NCBI GenBank assembly: GCA_032622095.1
Contig: CP136063.1
Span: forward strand, 147,677,379-147,741,378
DNA length: 64,000 bases
DNA from: Siphonodentalium dalli
Taxonomy: Eukaryota > Mollusca > Scaphopoda > Gadilida > Siphonodentaliidae
Reading direction: 5' to 3'
Part shown: piece after piece, positions 20,651 through 33,800 of the stretch
How positions within the stretch are numbered: position 1 is the first letter of the stretch
Layout of the letters: each line of letters starts with the position of its first letter
Made by a program: the position numbers and the translations under genes
The notes under the pieces: model-generated
What the model was told of the DNA's origin: nothing
The model's input: only the letters and a program-made list of their open reading frames with translations
The model's database searches: none

Positions 20651-21584
20651 TATACACTTTATAGTGTGTTTCAGAACGAAAACAAAATGAATAAAATCAA
20701 CAAATTTGTAAATTTAAAAACAATTCAAACGTTGTTGTATTCCATGTCCCAGCCCGGACATATACACCAAATTTCAATAATATTCATTGAGAAACAACGG
20801 ACCAAACGCCATATAACACCCCGTATGCATCTTTTATTCCGAGTTGGCCTTTTATTCCGAGTTGGCACGCGCCGATTGGGCGAGTTAGCCCTGGGACGAG
20901 TACGCCGATTCCGACACCTTTTCTATTTGCAGCAGGTTAAGTTTACGCGTAATTTAATTTACAAAGTTCCCCAATTGGTATCGTAAATAGAGCGACCTTA
21001 TTTGACAGAGAATGCCTCTGTTATTGATTATAAAGTTGCTATACATTAAAAACGACAATTCACATGCTCGTTCAAGCGCAGTAGTCTATTTTCCCCATGT
21101 TAAAGGACATCCACAAATACTAAATAACGCTAACTTACTGCCGAATGTTTTACACGACAACTGTTAACATATTTGGGCTGAATTCATCTGACGCGGTATT
21201 ATTCCTCAAAATAAACAACAAAACCATCGTTACCTGGAAATGTAGTTTGGGCTAACATTTACATAAATCCTCCACATCATTATTCCGACACACACGTCAG
21301 ATGAAAAACTCACATGAAGTAACCGGCCAAATTGGCCGAAATGAACTTGTGTAAAATATGTACAGTCATTTCCAAAGCGAACATCCACTAAATTATCACT
21401 CGGTTTATTAGGTCTTCTGCCGGTTGAGTGTGAGATACACATTCGCAAATTGTGCTTTGTCGGGCAACTCGTTCGCCTGCCAGAGTCACATCAGTTACCG
21501 CTCCGGATCTTTGTAACGAATTGTCGCATATAGAGACTGTTCAATCGCCAAGCTACTGGCTCTGTTCGAGATATATTCGCCATT

Positions 21585-21961
21585 ATGGACAAATATAAAT
21601 TGCGTAAATATTTGGATGATTATTTGGATGAAGGAACATTTCCTGCGAAATCCGTGTGGAAAGACATTGTCAAGACTGCTGTTCAAAACACATATGTGTC
21701 TTCTTGGCAGTCATCTGTCGCTAGTGATCCTGCTTTAGTTGTTCTGTTGGTCAATAATCTTGCGTTCCTACTGCACAGAACCACGTATACGCGAACAACA
21801 TTCAGTGTCGTCTTTGCCAATCAAGGTATAACAATGAAATTCAGCACATATTATTCACTTGCCAGTCACCACCTCTGCTTTTTCTTCGGAACCAATTCTG
21901 GGAGGGAATACTGACACGCTATGGCGTGGCCACTTCGATGGAGCTGCTTGCTCTTGATTAA
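21585..21961 (+). pseudogene. 3' end of a non-LTR retrotransposon ORF2 (broken)
   Basis: The first ~55 residues (to about 21750), with WKDIVKTAVQ and SWQ...SDPAL, resemble the segment after the reverse transcriptase core in CR1/L2/Jockey-type elements. A frameshift between about 21750 and 21790 is needed to reach the second part. That part has a cysteine motif (Cys-Arg-Leu-Cys, then QHILFTC, i.e. C-x2-C-x11-H-x4-C), then NQFW and a stop at 21959-21961. This zinc-binding C-terminus is characteristic of such ORF2 proteins. Upstream reverse transcriptase and endonuclease domains are missing, so it is a 5'-truncated copy. Confidence 0.6.
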
Positions 21962-22643
21962 ATTCATATGTTTGCTCTATTTCTTGGTAGCACACTTCAA
22001 AGACTCACCGAGAAGTTCCTGGATTGCCTGCAAGACTTACTTCTGGACGCTGCTACATTTCTTCTTATTGCTTGTAGACTAATTCGTACCCGACCTATGT
22101 TCTAATGCGTCATCGAAGCTCTGAAACCACCACGAACTTCGATATGTTCTCCCTTATGATTTAGCCAGCCACAACGTTCTTCTACTGTATATATATAAGT
22201 TATAACTACGAACACATGCGTGCGACATATGCCAGGGACAATAAATTACATCGATATGTCGTATAGCCGTATGCATGCGACATATGACTCTGTATATAGC
22301 GATATTTTATTTTATTATTTATCGTTCTTCTACTGTATATATATAACTACGACCGCATTTGTGCGAGATATGTCTGGGACAATGAAGTACATCGATGTCT
22401 CGTATAGCCGTATGCATGTGACATATGACTCTCTGTTTATATCGATATTTTATTTATTTGTGAGTGTGTGTGGTTTTTTTTTGGTTTTTTTTTGTTAATC
22501 ATCTTATTATATTTATTTTATTATTATTTTTGTATGCATGTGCTTGTTATGTAACCCGTGCATGTCATACTTTCGTGTTGTCTGATTTGTAAATACTGCC
22601 AGTCACTCTCCAAACTTGGAGGTCAATAAATAAATAAATAAAA
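21962..22643 (+). repeat. 3' region of the truncated LINE, with internal duplication and AATA tail
   Basis: The segment contains a ~145-bp direct duplication (about 22176-22320 and 22323-22455) built on TTCTTCTACTGTATATATA and GCCGTATGCATG. It ends in (AATA)n at 22625-22643, a usual LINE tail. Confidence 0.6.
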
Positions 22644-23023
22644 TGACGCCATCTGAGTCGATCTATGCGCGTGAATGTAATGGAATCACTGCGGGGCATG
22701 TCAATAACATTGTGTATACGCCGTGAATTGTCATCGCCCGGTGACTTATCAATTAATCGCAACTTCTCGGATTATCGTTCTTGTGAATCGATGTTTGCCG
22801 ATTGGGTGACTTATATGCAATTGGTGAATTTTCATAAGTACTGTTTGGCAAGTTATTATTTTGACAAATTATAGAACTATATATTTATTTCAATACTTCC
22901 ATTTCTGGAGAAGAGTATTTACAACAATTCGGGTGCGTGTTCACGGTGTAGTTTTAATTTTACATATATATGCCCCGAGTGTACCGTATTTCACAGTAAC
23001 TTTTAGTTCACTCATTCGTGACA

Positions 23024-23474
23024 ATGCCAAATAAATGCAGTGTTTTCGGCTGTGGCCGGTATAGTGACTCTCAATTAGGTATTATTCTACGTTCATTTCC
23101 AAACGATGTTAGTTTTCGTGACATTTGGTGGGATTTTGTGGGGGAAATCCGCTGCGCAAAATCAGAAAATATTAAAGCGGTTGCAGACGAAATGGTTCAA
23201 CATTTGTTCCGTCCACTTCGAAAAGATATGTTTTCAGCACAACGTGAATATACTTGCCCCCAAAAGCGGCTACCGACGACAAATCAGAAGAGAAGCTACA
23301 TCCACATCAAACAAACCGACCACCGACCACCGACGAGAATGCCATCGCAAGAAAAACGTCAACTCCCGTAAATATAAATTTTCCGGAGCGGACAGTCGTG
23401 GGTATATCCAATCACTAAAAGCGAATGCATATACCAAACAAAGAGCGTTTAATTTTACGAGTCGGTTATGGTGA
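23024..23474 (+). pseudogene. THAP-domain gene remnant (frameshifted)
   Basis: The frame starts MPNKCSVFGC at 23024 with the first Cys pair of a THAP zinc finger, followed by a phenylalanine-proline turn (SFPND) and a Trp region. The second half of the C2CH motif, ICSVHFEKICF, is in another frame (from about 23150), so at least one indel lies near 23110-23150. A basic region with many Lys, Arg and Ser follows to a stop at 23474. THAP domains bind DNA and are found in P-element transposases and host regulators. No transposase catalytic part remains, so the source cannot be told. Confidence 0.6.
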
Positions 23475-25652
23475 CGAATAGATAACATTGCAGTTAAAGT
23501 GGGGAATATATTGATGTAATTAGTCAATTCTCTCAGCTAGGTATTATTGGACAATGCATAGATGCTTTTTAGTGTTTAGTTTCATTATACCTGTCGGAAT
23601 CTTATTGTATGTTATAATTTTTTAAACACTAACTTGTAGCTTGATATAGTCTTCAATCAGACGGCAGTCTTATGTGCGTAATTACATGATTAATTATCTG
23701 GATACCATCAACAGAATTAATGCACCCACGGAAAATGATCGACTTGCGTAATATACGTGGGTCAGGGGTGGGTGTCAAAAAATTGGGTGTAAATTTTTTA
23801 TTTTTTTTTGCAGGTTTGGGTGGTGGGTCCCCGAAAATGCCAGATGCAAAAAAAACGGCATACCTTCCTGCAAATTTTGTACTACCCCCTGTAATATATA
23901 TAAATTATAGGCCTACATGTATTTAAATCATCTTATAAATAGGCTCTACCGGTACCGAATGTATAAGCCTTTCAACATAAAGTGAAAATGGAAGTCAACA
24001 ATAACAAAATCATACAGACCTGTACAGTTATAATGGCAATATCTTAAAGATGGATAATCCGAATTTCCAAATTATATAACGCTCCCAAATAACAATTTCT
24101 TTGGCTTCGGGGGGGGGGGGTATTTTATTTTAAGGGTAATCTAAGTGATTATAGCACTTGTCCTCCAATCCCTTTTGTCATAAATCAATTTATGAACAAA
24201 TAAAATATGTTTAAACTAACCCACTCATCAAAGCTCAGAATGACCAGATATCTGGCAAATTATATATTCGTCAGCCGACGGTCTCGGACCAAATTGCGGA
24301 CGAGGATGGATAACTCTAAAATCAATATAACCAGAGAATCCTGTATATAGATAGTGTATAAACACATAGCGAAGGATCCCTGCGTGTGTATAGTGATTAT
24401 CGGAGGGACTACAGAAAAAAGCCGCATTGTCACACACTTGTGCGTATATTACTAGTTAACTTGGTTTGTTCGCCGTGACGGAATCACACAACGGGCGTGA
24501 CGGAATCACCGTGCGATTTTTTTAGGTATAGTTTTTTGTGTAACAAGTGCGGACATTGTCATAAAAGCATAAAACTTGGCACATGTGTATATTAGGTCCC
24601 ACATATTATTTTCAGATATGGGCGCAATCACGAAAATACTTTCCATGGCAACGGTTGCTATGCGACTGTTTTTATCTTAGAAACGGGTTGTTGGTATGGG
24701 TTAAACCGTCATTTTACTAAAATATATGTGCAAAAAGGGGATACTATGGTAATTGAGGCAGATTGTGATATGGGAAATGTGACAAAAATAACATTTCCAC
24801 ACATGCCTCACTATTAACCTAGAATGACCCTTGAGCTGCTTGAAAATGATAGTTTGGTTCATTTGACCTTATTTGACAAAATATGAAAAATGCGTTGACT
24901 GCGCATACGCGGATCATTGATCCCCAGTCACACAATATCTGGTGATTAAGAGATTGTATAATGAGGGCAATGACCATTCCAAAATATATTCATTGGATAG
25001 TAATAATGAAATACAGAAGAAGCAACAACATTCCCCGATGACATGCTAATGATGCAAATACCCATTATCGGTATCCATGGCCGCCTTTTCGTGGAATTCA
25101 TGAGGTACAAACCAATAATTCAATATTCTGAGGATTCCTGTAGATATCTCGAGGATAGTACAGAATTTCTACACTCATCATCTGGAGTGGTGCTTCGACA
25201 ATAAACGAAGGAAAATATACAAGACAAGACAACATAAGTGTTAGATATTTGACAATTAGACAAAATTTCGTTGAACAAAATGTTGATAAATAACACGTTT
25301 TTGGGCAATTCTATATATATGCTATATATAGTTGACTGTGGTTATTAGTTACTATAGCATTATTTTGGGCAATTAATCGATTCTGATAACTGAAGCGGCA
25401 TTTTTTAAAATGTTGTTGTTGTTGTTATTGGAATCTGATGCTATGGGGACCATCGAATCGGATTGAGTACATTTAAATGTGAATTTGGTCTCTCGTAAAC
25501 TCCGCCTTTAGACCTAGGCCTATACATTTTGAAACGGCGTTTAAAAATAATCTTTATAAACGCAGAATATATATTGATTTTGTATCGTTCAATATTCCGC
25601 CTCATGCATGACGCATGTCTTTTTAAATTCAATCTTCTGTTCTTGGGAGCTC
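23475..25652. other. Non-coding stretch
   Basis: No gene or complete element is seen. It includes a run of about twelve G near 24109-24120 and a local repeat CGTGACGGAATCAC at about 24475 and 24498. Confidence 0.5.
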
Positions 25653-27302
25653 ATAAAAGCCGAACACAACCGAACATAACCGAACATAACCGAACACAAG
25701 TCCAAATAATAGGAAATTTCATGAATAAAGTTCATAGGCATGTGTATTCATGTTCACACTATAAATATACGAAGTTTGGTGGAGTTTGGGCAAATAATAA
25801 GTGTTTTAATCGATATTTTGTAAGACGCGTTTAGTGTTCGGCATAGAAAACCCGAACACAAGCTAGCTTATGTTCGACACTCATGCAGTCACCGGTAATT
25901 AATTAACACATAGAATGATGTGACATTAGCTGCCGTTTGAGATATATAACTCTATATAGAGTCTACTAAATATACGAACACCTTGTAAACTTCAGACATA
26001 TGTATTCACGTTCAACCTATTACTATACGAAGTTTGGTGGAGTTTGCTTCAATAATGAGTGTTTTGTTAGATGTTTTGTATAACGCGATTGTGTTCGGCA
26101 TAGAAAAGCAGAACACAAACTTCTGTCTCGTGGATTAGTTTATCCGCTGATAGGTGATAAGTAATATCTGCCAGATGGGATTTGGCAGGCTTTATTCGGG
26201 AGAAAAACGTATTGTTGTCCATTTTCGTCCGCATTCTCACTAAAATGTTACCCCCACCCCGTTATTATTACAAGTACATTCGTACAATATGGTTGTTTAG
26301 ATGGATCATACTGGACAAATATCAGCACGCCCCGAATAAAGAGCGTTTCGTATTGTATCTTTTTAAAAGTCTGATATGCTGTGATATGCAGAAATTTAAG
26401 ATCTTATTTTATTTTCAAATATGTCTCTGATATGACAGGAATGTGATATGAAAGGAATAAAGATTATTTATTTTACGCTCAAGATACTTTTTGATGTTTG
26501 CTAGGGTTGATTGATCTAGTTTTGCATGTCTTTACTCTTTTAGTCTGACATGGCTTCTTGGCAATAGCCCCGTTTTGCGGTATCGTCAAACGTTAAAAAG
26601 TTGTAATCTTTCCATGAAGTTACATAAATATTTATTTTTGTAATTATTATTATTCTCGTCACGTTTTGGGAGAGGACTTAATTACAAAAAAGCCACAACA
26701 GGCTTATTGTCTCATCCCTTTCCAATCACTCATAATCACCCATTAGCATTTTTGTAAAATATTCATCTTCTTTTGTATTGTGTATAAATATTGTTTACAC
26801 CAAGTTTTGCTTCATGTGACGAGTGCATAAGGTATGTGTACTAGCGGGAAAACTTGTTTGTCACTCGACGTTTTTACAATCGTTGTCTTTCACGACGGGG
26901 CCTATCAAAAGCATGTTGTTTCTATAATAGTAGGCGCCATCAAACACTGAAACTATTTGTCAAAACACTAAACTACAATAGGTGAGAGACCGCCATCAAC
27001 AACAATTAAAGCCTTTCGGATTAGTGACCATGTCAGATATTAATTATCACCTAGCTAGACAGCCGTTAGACTAATCCACGACAAAATGATAACTTGTGTT
27101 CGGCTTTTCTATGCCGAACACAAAACGCGTTTTACAAAATATCGAATAAAACACTTATTATTTTCCCGAACTCCACCAAACTTCGTATAGTAATAGTGTG
27201 AACATGAATACACATGCCTATGAACTTTATTCGTGATATTTCCCATTATTTGGACTTGTGTTCGGTTATGTTCGGTTGTGTTCGGTTGTGTTCGGCTTTT
27301 AT
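25653..27302. mobile_element. 1.65-kb inverted-repeat element with GCCGAACACA ends
   Basis: The left end ATAAAAGCCGAACACA and the right end TGTGTTCGGCTTTTAT are inverted. The left side carries CCGAACA words in tandem, a phrase ending with ACGAAGTTTGGTGGAGTTTG, and GTGTTCGGCATAGAAAA. The same 220-bp block lies in reverse complement at about 27088-27300. A second, partial copy is at 25981-26115 in the left half, followed by GTGGATTAGT, which again has an inverted partner near 27065. There is no transposase in the 850-bp centre. The boundary may be a TA dinucleotide, but this is not certain. Confidence 0.6.
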
Positions 27303-27605
27303 ACGTACCGCTGTTCTTGTATGTACACCAGGTCATCACAATTTTGTTATCTGATATGCAAAAATTAGATTTTGTCAAATGTTCAGTCACTTGGTACTAA
27401 CATCTGTCCTACTCGAGATAAATGTGGTATCAAGACTCTTTTCCGACGACGCTTCCGGAAATGAGGGTATCTGTCACGTGATCAGGCTCTGAAACGAATT
27501 CGTTGCTGTCACTTTTTGCTTAAAATCTGTCAAACAAAAAGTTAATCAATTTGGAAAACGACAACAATGTCATAGTTTCCCCTGTATTAAGCTGAATATT
27601 ACAGT

Positions 27606-27842
27606 ATGGCCACAGAAAAAGATAATCTCAGTGTGTCAGACGACGAAGACCATGACGATTTAGATTTCGAAGCTCAGTTGCCCGAGCTGCAGGGAATTTT
27701 GAGCAAATGGACAAACTATTTACATGGGTGGCAAGACAGATTTATCGTTTTGAAAGATGGCACTTTGAGCTACTATAAATCCGAGAGAGATACATCGTTC
27801 GGTTGTAGAGGTGCAGTCAGCCTTTCAAAGGCTTATGTCAAT
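27606..27842 (+). CDS. CERT1: CERT1 exon 1 (coding part): start and PH domain first half
   Basis: Encodes residues 1-79, ending ...LSKAYVN. It holds [16 protein letters not shown], the conserved first strands of the CERT PH domain. Donor GTACGT follows, phase 0. A donor four bases later is possible but would break alignment with exon 2. Confidence 0.93.
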
Positions 27843-30800
27843 GTACGTACTCATATTCATAATTTCCTCAGAATCTCAGAAGTGCAGACTTCAAGTCTTC
27901 AGTTCATAATCATAACACACTTACACAGGACTCAGGACAGGAGTTTGTCAAAATGATACTAAATAATAATAATAATATAGAGGATCTCCAACGAGTTATG
28001 TAGGGATATAAGATTTTATTAAACAAGTTTGATAAATTGATTCACATAGACGTGAGTTTCGTAAAATCTTATATCCCAACAATAAGGCAACATAACGAGT
28101 TGAACTTGAAGTCAATGAAGAACTTGTATATATCACGTATGTGAAAAAAACTAGAGGAAGACACACCTATTAAAGTCGCCGTCGCGAAAATTCTCAATAT
28201 ATGTTCATTTATTCATATTTGTATCAAGTTATGCACACTTATTTAAGAAAACAACCCCCCGCTGTCTGAAAGATACGAGTGTTTACGACTGTGTGTGTCT
28301 GGATGATAGCCTGATGCCTCACTTCATTATCTATTTTGACAGAAACAGTTATTTGCGAGAAAGCGTATTAAAGGACCTTGGGTATTTCCCACAGAATGGC
28401 TGACACTGACAGAAACATTTTTTGCAATCTGATTGTTCCTCGTCTGATTCCTCAGCAGAAGACACTTTAAATTTGACAACGGGAGCGTACATGCACGAGC
28501 CGGAATTACCACAAAATTACCATGGTGTGAGACCACCAAACGATCCAGACCTTGGATGGCGAAGAGGTGAAAATCGCGTACGAAAATGGTGAGTCACTGA
28601 GCGTCTCTTATTAAAAATATCGCGGTCACTGGCGTTTTGTGAAAATAAAATTGATGTAAATACTAGCTAAAACCCCGTTTATACGAGCGGACATGTGTAA
28701 TAATCATTAGGCATACTCAATACATCGAAATATGAAATATAATTCAAGGAAAAGTTGTGTGTCTGCCGAAATGTTAGTCTAAAAATATACTTTGTCAATT
28801 TTTTGATGTACATATTGAAATTCTGGACTCGACCACTGCCAGTCCATGGCTGCTCACGGATTGACATTGGATTCAGCTATTAGTATCAGTACTATCACAA
28901 TCAGAGACAGTGTTTGCAGTAACTTTGCACTGGCTAAAATAATAAATAATAATTTGCCAAAATTTAGCTAACTCTTGATTTGTGATATTGTCCAAGAAAA
29001 AAAGTGTCTTGAAAGTTGAATATTCAACATGTTAATTGTTATCTCGACACATCTTGAGATCCTGACATGCGCATCTCAAGCTCTGAACATATTACTAGTA
29101 TCTCGCGATATTATCTTGAGATCTCTGCATATTTTCTTGAGATCTTGCCGTATGATCTCGAGAAAATATGTTAATATCTCAAGATTCTTTTCTCGAAATC
29201 TCGAGAGAGTCGAGATAATATCTTGGTGGGGATATTTTCTATAACAGTATATGGTACATTGTATATCATTTTGAAGACAGATTCATTGTGGTCCAAGTGA
29301 GATGATTAATCATATTCATGGGTTCACATGACTGTCGGGGTACTATAAATGTACATGTAGTATGTCTTTTGAATGAAAATCTGTTACGGTACTGGTATAG
29401 AAGAGCAACAGGAGGTATCTCGGATTCTCGGTCCAAAATAGCATCAACCCAACCAATTTCCCAAGCTGTTGTGGACTGAGAAGACTTGGTCTATACATGC
29501 CAATGTATGCTATTTCTGAATATATAGTCATGAAACGGAAAGAAATTAACTTTCCAAGAAAAAGTTGTTTGAGTCAGTATTTGGGGCAGGAGAAAGATAC
29601 TCGGGTTTATTATCGCCCCCACTCCCCAACCGAGCAGCTACTTATGACAAAAATGAATTTATTATTTTATAAGTTGCTTATTTTGCTTCATACACTCATG
29701 AAAAGGCGAGAGATACTCAAGCCTCGGTATTCCCCCCTCCCACCTCAAACCCTGACTCAATGAAAATTTTTCTCGATTAATTTTAATTTCTCGCCATTTC
29801 ATGACTATATAAAGCGATATACCGGTACATGTAAGTGATAAATAATAGGATATTTTTGTCTCATATGCAGCTGCTGGTTTCTTTTTGGGGGGGGGGGGGG
29901 AGGGATATTCAGGCCTGTGTAATTTCTCCCCAGCCCAAATCCTGACTGAATCAAAATTTTAATGGATATATAGCATTATAGGGCAATATAAGCAATAAAA
30001 TAATTAGTTTATTTTTGTCATATACTCTTATGTAGATGCTGAGTGTGGGGGATATTCAGACCTGGGTATCTAATTCCCCCCTCTCCACCCAAACCCTGAC
30101 TCAAACAACTTGTAACATGTTAATTTATCGCCATTTAATGACTATAACATAAAAATAAATAAGCAATAAATTAATACGTGTACATTTATATTTTGTCGTA
30201 GTTGAATTCTCGGTGGGTGTGAGCATTTGACAGACTGAAAATAGTAAAAAAGGGGGATGCACTGGGGGAGATATCATGTACACCAGGTAAACAAACTACT
30301 ATAGTATAAGCTGTGAATCGTTAAAACAGGATATTAACAAAACTGGAAAATGAAATAGATACCTGGTAAACAATTCAGCAGTTATAACTTATGATAACAA
30401 ATTTGTGCGGAACTTATCCAAGATGCATGTATCCATGAGAACAAGTGGACGGACAGACGCATGCCCACTGTCATTCATCAGAACATACAGCAATGACCTA
30501 AACATTCAACCCCTTAACCACAGCAGAACTGTGGGTAACTTTTCAGGATTTAGTCCGAAATATGACTTGTTGCCATTCATGAGAGCTTTCCGATGAATTT
30601 CCACAAGCCATATTTCCAACTGAATCCTGAAACTATACCTATAATTCTGATGTGGTTAAGGGGTCGATTATTTAGGGCATTACTGTATGTCGAGTTTGTT
30701 ACACATTTGTCAAAGTTTGCATCAACAAAATTGAGGAATTGAATGTTAACTCTGAGTTGTTCCATAATAAATGTATTTCCCTTGTCATTTCAGGTGTTCA

Positions 30801-33800
30801 TGCGGCCGATGTACTGTGATGGAGACTACAATGTACCTGTGAGTGCAGATGTTGCCATGAGATTGAAAAAGTTGAGACCAAGCTAAAGGAAGTGACAAAA
30901 GCGATTTTATAGGAAGAAGGACACTTCAAGTGTATCACGGAGACTGTCCCCTTCAGGAGTGTGTGCCTGGACCCATGGCTACTTGAAGTTGCATGGTTAG
31001 GATACCAGCAACAGTATAGTCATCCATTTAATGGACCTCTGCACAACAAATACAGGCATATAGCATAGACAGTTTATTCGGAGGTGCTATGGCTACCATG
31101 GTTTGCATAACTGCAGACCTCTTCCATCGTGTGTTGTGAATGGCATCAGTAATTTCAGTATGCTTTCCCAAATGATGGTGAAAATTACAGGGGCTTTCGT
31201 TTGCCCGAGCTGGAGAAATGCATGAATAAATGAATGAAATCTTAATAGATTATTGTTACAATGTATCTCCCTAATCTTCATCTCCCATATATGACTGAAA
31301 TTAATTTCATTCATTTGATAACGTTTGACTCTGGAATGGCCAAATTGTTTGATATTTAACTTTTAAATTTAAATTTTTTAATTTTCAAGTTTGATCCTGA
31401 AATTGCCAGAAAAATGTTTTTTTTATAATTCCCTTTTTTTTTTATTAAAATATATTTTTTTCCAAGCGACATATTTTTTTAATCACACAATTGATTATTT
31501 GATCCTGAAATGGCGAGAAAAATGACTTTTGAGATTTAAATTTGTTTTTATTTAATTTCATTCTTTCAAATGTCCAGGTCTGGATAGCTACCCACAACCC
31601 AGCACCTACATGACAAAAAATTGTCTCATGGTTTCATTGCTTATTTTGCTTTATAAAGTCATGAAACGAAGATTCCAGAACATGATGTATATAGTCATGA
31701 AATGGCAAGAAATAGACTTCTCCTGAGAAGGTGATGTATGGAACTAATCCGCATAAAATGACAAAATAATGACTTTTGTTCACTATTTTTAAAGCAAACG
31801 CTTTTTTATGGTCGTTATTGTTGTCACATTTTTGTATATTATAATAAAAAAAAAAAAATAGTCGGAGGAAAATTGGAGAAAATTACTTGAACCCCATACA
31901 ATGCTGAGGATGCGGCCCATTTTGGGAGGGGCTGGTGTGTTTACCCTGAACATAGATATTATATTATTTAGCGTAATAACACTCCAGTATTCACTTTTTC
32001 AACTCAACGAATGGAAGAAGCCATAGTATACTGTATAGATCTGTATTTCACTGTTTGATCATATTAAAATCATTTTCACAAAGATGATACATGCAGATAC
32101 GTAGACAGCATAGCCACCCAAGAAGCCCTTCTGATAGTTCAGCCATAAACGTAATTCGTACTCTTCTTGTGGGACTTGAAAGCAGAAATCTGCGAAAGCG
32201 GTCACGTATCCCATGCATTTCATATCAACAATAGGTTGAAAGTTAATAAATTTCGAAGTTCCCGTGGACCTACATGTAGATCATGCCACGAATACCTACT
32301 CCAGCGCCACGGAAGTAGAGATTCGTGGCATGATCTACTGTGGTCCTATTCTGACAGTCACAGTGACACACGAACTTCGTCCAAATATGTACGAATTTAC
32401 TCCGAAGCTGTTGGCCACGCGAATAATTCATGTCGTATTATTCAATATTTTATTACACACATAAATCCATTCCGAATTCACGATTTCCAACGAAAACGAA
32501 ACATGTTTGTGAACTAAAACAAAACCACGCAGAAACCGATTTCGATAACACAATGTCAACAGAATGCCGCAAGGTGATTTATGACGTCACGGGTCAAAAA
32601 TAAATTACACACACTCTGTTGTTTGCGTTTAGAGCTGTGCGCATGCCAGGGGGTTTCCTGGAATGCGAATCGATAGCGGCTAATCTTGGGACGATTAATT
32701 TCGTTCTCAGAACGACTCTGTTGGTCTAATAAGCGGGGAAATGGGTAAAATTTGAACTTCGTGACGGCGACTTTAACAGCTGTATTAATCCGATTTTGGA
32801 GCACATTCACACATGAGTGTTGATTGCAGACAGCTGTGAATACATCGTCAGGTGTCCAGTGACTTGTGATTTTGAGATTATCACACCTCAAGATTACAAC
32901 TCTTCACCTTACATCAGATCGTCACCCCTTTGTTAAATTATGTAAAGGCCAGATTAGCTTTGAAAACAAATTAATTTTTGCAACATAGTAATATCTATTA
33001 TAGTAATAATTTTTTTTTTTTTAGCATTTTTTTCGTATTCATAAGCATTGTCTAATTTTTATTACTTTTTGTATTCACAAGCAGTTGTAATTCTTTTTTC
33101 TTTTTGTATTCATGAGCGGTTGTAAAAATGCCGTTCTTTCAAAACCATTCTCTCACAATTATATTTGGACATTATTCATAGTTATTAGTGTGATGATTTG
33201 AACATAAAGCTTCCACATTTGAACCATTGTTTCACCATTTTAATTTAAATATTACATATCTCCTATTTTCTTTATATAGCCTTTTATAGGCGACTACATT
33301 GCGGGCGGATTTCAATTTTGCCAACGCATTTCGCCCTGGAAATCTCCCACTTCGCCCTATTTTTGTGACGGGGAGAAGTCACTTCGCCCTGAAAATCAGG
33401 CCTAGGCTGGTCCCTGATTTTTCATACAAAGTCAACACGGCACTGATCTCTGAATATTTTACGAACTTTATGCATGTATATAATTATGCCGACAAAAGGC
33501 TAATTACTAGTAAAGACAGAATAATCAAGTCCTGATATTCTTCAGCATAAATAACAAATCGTGTTTATATTATCATTTTTGTTGGTTTATTTAATATATG
33601 TGTGGTATGAATAACGAGCGTGTGTGTGAAAATATTAAAAGGACTGGAAAATTTGTTTTTTCATGACGTTTGTTCGTAAAGTATATGAACGCTCTTTATT
33701 GTTACATGCTCTAGAAAAACAGTTTCGGCCAAGACTGAAACATGATAAAAGGAGACAATTACTCAATGTGTACCTACATGACCGAACATGCAAAACTGAC

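Larger units (their letters stand above)
28413..31233 (+). pseudogene. P2X7-type C-terminal domain gene, two exons, decayed
   Basis: Exon A (28413-28588, after a CAG acceptor) gives an acidic serine stretch, then a Tyr-Met-His-Glu-Pro segment and ...ENRVRKW split over a GTGAGT donor. Exon B begins at 30794 after TTTCAG and completes the Trp. It continues with CSCGRC and, after a +1 shift, CECRCCHE. Then come [20 protein letters not shown], a histidine-rich part, [17 protein letters not shown] and [12 protein letters not shown]. This is the cysteine/histidine pattern of the P2X7 intracellular 'ballast' domain, which many invertebrates carry in stand-alone proteins. At least three frameshifts and two in-frame stops (TAG at the end of the helix and after RHIA) make it non-functional. 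It lies in CERT1 intron 1 on the same strand. Confidence 0.7.
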
